From NCBI GenBank assembly GCA_902761265.1, contig CACWJV010000044.1:1-30750 (forward strand): a DNA stretch of 30,750 bases, written 5' to 3'. The position numbers and the translations under genes are program-made. The stretch's first letter is position 1. Every line of letters begins with the position of its first letter. Below the pieces are notes generated by a model. That model made no database searches, was not told the origin of the DNA, and was given only the letters and a program-made list of their open reading frames with translations. Origin of the DNA: Oscillospiraceae bacterium (GTDB lineage: Bacteria; Bacillota; Clostridia; Oscillospirales; Acutalibacteraceae). Below are positions 28,612 to 30,750 of this stretch, one piece after another.

Positions 28612-30750
28612 TCATTTTCCTCAATACACCACTGATTATATCAGCGGCGTCATGTCGCTGCGCAAGCCGCAGACAAAATCTCTCAAGATTTTGGAAGAGA
28701 TTCTAAGCAGCGTATCGCTGCGCAAGGATATGAATCTGCGTGGTGCACTCGGCGCGGTTCATGCTTTGTATCCAACCTGCTCTGATTTTGAACGTGATTT
28801 CATGTCTTTGACCTTTGCATTGGCAACCGGCGTCGGCAAAACGCGGTTAATGGGCGCGTTTATTGCATATCTCTTTACACAGCGCAATATCCGCAATTTC
28901 TTTGTTGTTGCGCCGAACACGACGATTTATGATAAATTAAAGCGTGATCTCTCGGATTCCGGCAGTCCGAAGTATGTGTTCCGCGGCCTTGGCTGCTTCA
29001 GCCGCGCTCCGCAGATCATCACAGATGATGATTATAAAACAAAACAGATTTCGCTTTTTGAATCCGATATCCGCATCTTCATTTACAATATCGACAAGTT
29101 CAATAAAGAAGGCGCCAACATGAAGAAGATCAACGAGATCATTGGCGACTCTTTCTATCAATATCTTTCTGCGCTGCCGGACTTGGTGTTGATCATGGAC
29201 GAATCGCACCACTATCGAGCAGAACGCGGTGCAGCCGCTTTAAATGAGCTTCATCCTCTTTTGGGGCTTGAGCTAACGGCTACGCCGCTTGTTACAAAAG
29301 GCAGCAGACAGATTCCGTTCAAAAATGTTGTGTATGAGTATCCGCTTTCAAAAGCAATTGAAGACGGTTATACCCGGACGCCGTTTGCCGTTACCCGCTC
29401 TGACATCGACTTTTACAATTTCGGTGACGAGCAGCTCGACAAAATGATGCTTCTCGATGGCATTGCCTGCCATGAAAATACAAAGCGCAAACTGGAAGTC
29501 TATGCTGCCAATCACAACAAGCCAATCGTGAAACCGTTTATGCTTGTTGTCTGCAAAGACACCGATCACGCTACATGGGTAGAGAGTTTTATCCGTTCCG
29601 ATCAATTCCGCAATGGAGCATATGCAAATAAGACGATCATTGTGCACTCCAAGCAGAAAGGCTCCGAGACGGAGGCAAACACGAGATTGCTCCTTGGCGT
29701 TGAAGAACCGGAAAACCCAGTTGAAATCGTGATTCATGTCAATATGCTTAAGGAAGGCTGGGATGTGAATAATCTCTATACTATTGTGCCACTCCGCACG
29801 GCTGCATCAAAGATTCTGCGCGAGCAGATGGTTGGCCGTGGTCTGCGTCTGCCCTACGGAGAGCGCACCGGTGACCGTGATGTGGATGCCGTTATGCTTA
29901 CAGCACACGATAAATTTCAAGATATTCTTGAGGAAGCCCAGCGTGGCGATTCAATCTTCAAGGCCGGCAATGTGATCAATGCCGCTGAACTCGTTCCTGT
30001 TCAGACAACCCAAGCACAGATGTCTTTCCATATGCCGCCGACTACGACGGGACAGAGAAATCAACCACTCCCCGAACTTCCGCAAACAGAAAAAACGAAG
30101 GCAATCATTGACAAAGCTGATGATCTGATCAAAAAAGCAGTTGTACACACGATTCAGTCAACGTCAACACATGCGGTCACACAACAGGATATAAAACAAA
30201 TCACAGAAGATGTGGCTGCTTTCATTTCTGAAGACCATGCCCTTGGAGAAGCTTTCTCAGAGAATAAAACAGCTTTGACTGCATGGATTGAGCAAAAAAC
30301 GGAACAGACGCATCTTGCTGCAAAAGAAAAGTTTATTCCGATTCCTCGTGTCAGGATTACGGATTCCGGTGTGGAAGAATATGCTTTTGTTGATTTTGAC
30401 CTTGATACGGCAGAATTAAACCATGTACCTATCCGTAACGAACTATTGATTCAAAATCTTGAAGACATGTCTGATCGTCAGCGTATACAGGGTGACGTGA
30501 TTGATTTTGAAGGATATAATCCCAAAAAAGTCATTTTGAATGAGCTACGGAAAAAACCGGAGATTGATTATGAAAAATGCTCCGCACTTCTATTTAAGCT
30601 AATTACACAGCTTTGTGATCATTATGAATTTCAGCACGGGCCGAACGGTATGCTTAATATCGTTATGATGTTTAAACGCGATATAGCAAACAAGGTTTAT
30701 CTGCAGATGATGCAGCACTTCTATTGCAAAAACGGTTCGCTGAAAGAAGA
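28604..30750 (+). CDS. res: Type III restriction enzyme Res subunit (helicase/nuclease), cut by window end
   Basis: Starts at ATG 28604, which overlaps the mod stop (ATGATTAA), with GAGGAGGAAG upstream. The frame is open for 715 codons to the window end. It is a superfamily 2 helicase: Walker A ATGVGKTR at 74-81, Walker B DESHH at 199-203, ELTATPL motif III, and motif VI QMVGRGLRLP near 408-417. The C-terminal PD-(D/E)xK endonuclease must lie beyond the window. Res needs Mod for site recognition, so if Mod is truly broken this protein would be idle rather than toxic. It ends the DUF6088-RhuM-mod-res operon within the window. Confidence 0.93.
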   Translation, partial: MINHFPQYTTDYISGVMSLRKPQTKSLKILEEILSSVSLRKDMNLRGALGAVHALYPTCSDFERDFMSLTFALATGVGKTRLMGAFIAYLFTQRNIRNFFVVAPNTTIYDKLKRDLSDSGSPKYVFRGLGCFSRAPQIITDDDYKTKQISLFESDIRIFIYNIDKFNKEGANMKKINEIIGDSFYQYLSALPDLVLIMDESHHYRAERGAAALNELHPLLGLELTATPLVTKGSRQIPFKNVVYEYPLSKAIEDGYTRTPFAVTRSDIDFYNFGDEQLDKMMLLDGIACHENTKRKLEVYAANHNKPIVKPFMLVVCKDTDHATWVESFIRSDQFRNGAYANKTIIVHSKQKGSETEANTRLLLGVEEPENPVEIVIHVNMLKEGWDVNNLYTIVPLRTAASKILREQMVGRGLRLPYGERTGDRDVDAVMLTAHDKFQDILEEAQRGDSIFKAGNVINAAELVPVQTTQAQMSFHMPPTTTGQRNQPLPELPQTEKTKAIIDKADDLIKKAVVHTIQSTSTHAVTQQDIKQITEDVAAFISEDHALGEAFSENKTALTAWIEQKTEQTHLAAKEKFIPIPRVRITDSGVEEYAFVDFDLDTAELNHVPIRNELLIQNLEDMSDRQRIQGDVIDFEGYNPKKVILNELRKKPEIDYEKCSALLFKLITQLCDHYEFQHGPNGMLNIVMMFKRDIANKVYLQMMQHFYCKNGSLKE

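Larger units (their letters stand above)
20486..30750. mobile_element. Mobilizable/integrative element with type III restriction cargo (right end outside window)
   Basis: The segment has ParB-like, MobV relaxase, RepA-like ATPase, a candidate oriT, TnpV and a defence operon, all typical of clostridial mobilizable elements. Base composition falls visibly compared with the chromosome, most strongly between about 25.2 and 28.2 kb. The left border is inferred to lie between tRNA-Glu and the terminator at 20484. No integrase, direct att repeat or right border is visible, so extent and integration mechanism are not proven. Confidence 0.7.

Overview
The window looks like the replication-origin neighbourhood of a GC-rich member of the Clostridia, most likely an Oscillospiraceae/Ruminococcaceae-type bacterium. 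The reasons are the dnaA-dnaN-yaaA-recF-remB-gyrB-gyrA gene order, a Noc-type ParB paralogue, two exact parS sites, LCP and RemB proteins, strong GGAGG ribosome-binding sites and some TTG/GTG starts. Genus cannot be fixed from the sequence.

Layout. 1-2485 (minus): a GH2 beta-galactosidase cut by the window edge and frameshifted. 2512-4651 (minus): a coupled pair, a zinc-ribbon/TPR-like membrane protein and a small membrane protein carrying a 32-bp tandem duplication. 4897-8260 (minus): noc-rsmG-mnmG, with exact parS palindromes inside and just upstream of mnmG. 8442-10318 (minus): HAD phosphatase and LCP cell-wall ligase. 10351-19147 (minus): gyrA, gyrB, remB, recF, yaaA, dnaN and dnaA in one direction away from the origin. 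19148-19357: AT-rich putative oriC with the dnaA promoter and a DnaA-box-like site. 19358-20354 (plus): nth, then a strong promoter, tRNA-Met(CAT), four tandem UNCG hairpins and tRNA-Glu(TTC). Genes leave the origin in both directions, as expected for bidirectional replication.

From about 20.4 kb to the window end the composition changes and a mobile element begins. Its minus-strand mobilisation block has a small ORF, a ParB-like protein with an in-frame TAG, a MobV relaxase, a hairpin with an oriT-like nick sequence, a RepA-like AAA ATPase and a Cys-rich small protein. After a 0.5-kb structured non-coding region, its plus-strand cargo is tnpV, then a defence operon: DUF6088 (AbiEi-like regulator), RhuM, type III methylase (mod) and type III restriction subunit (res, running off the end). 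No integrase lies inside the window.

The most striking overall feature is a series of gene-breaking lesions: deletions in lacZ, mnmG, dnaA and mod, a 32-bp duplication in a membrane-protein gene and a nonsense codon in the ParB-like gene. The dnaA deletion removes the Box VII/arginine-finger segment of a normally essential protein. Consensus or assembly error (for example in a metagenome-derived contig) is therefore the leading explanation, at least for some of them. No single clearly new system is proven. The best candidates for something undescribed are the DUF6088-RhuM-type III operon and the inter-tRNA hairpin array.
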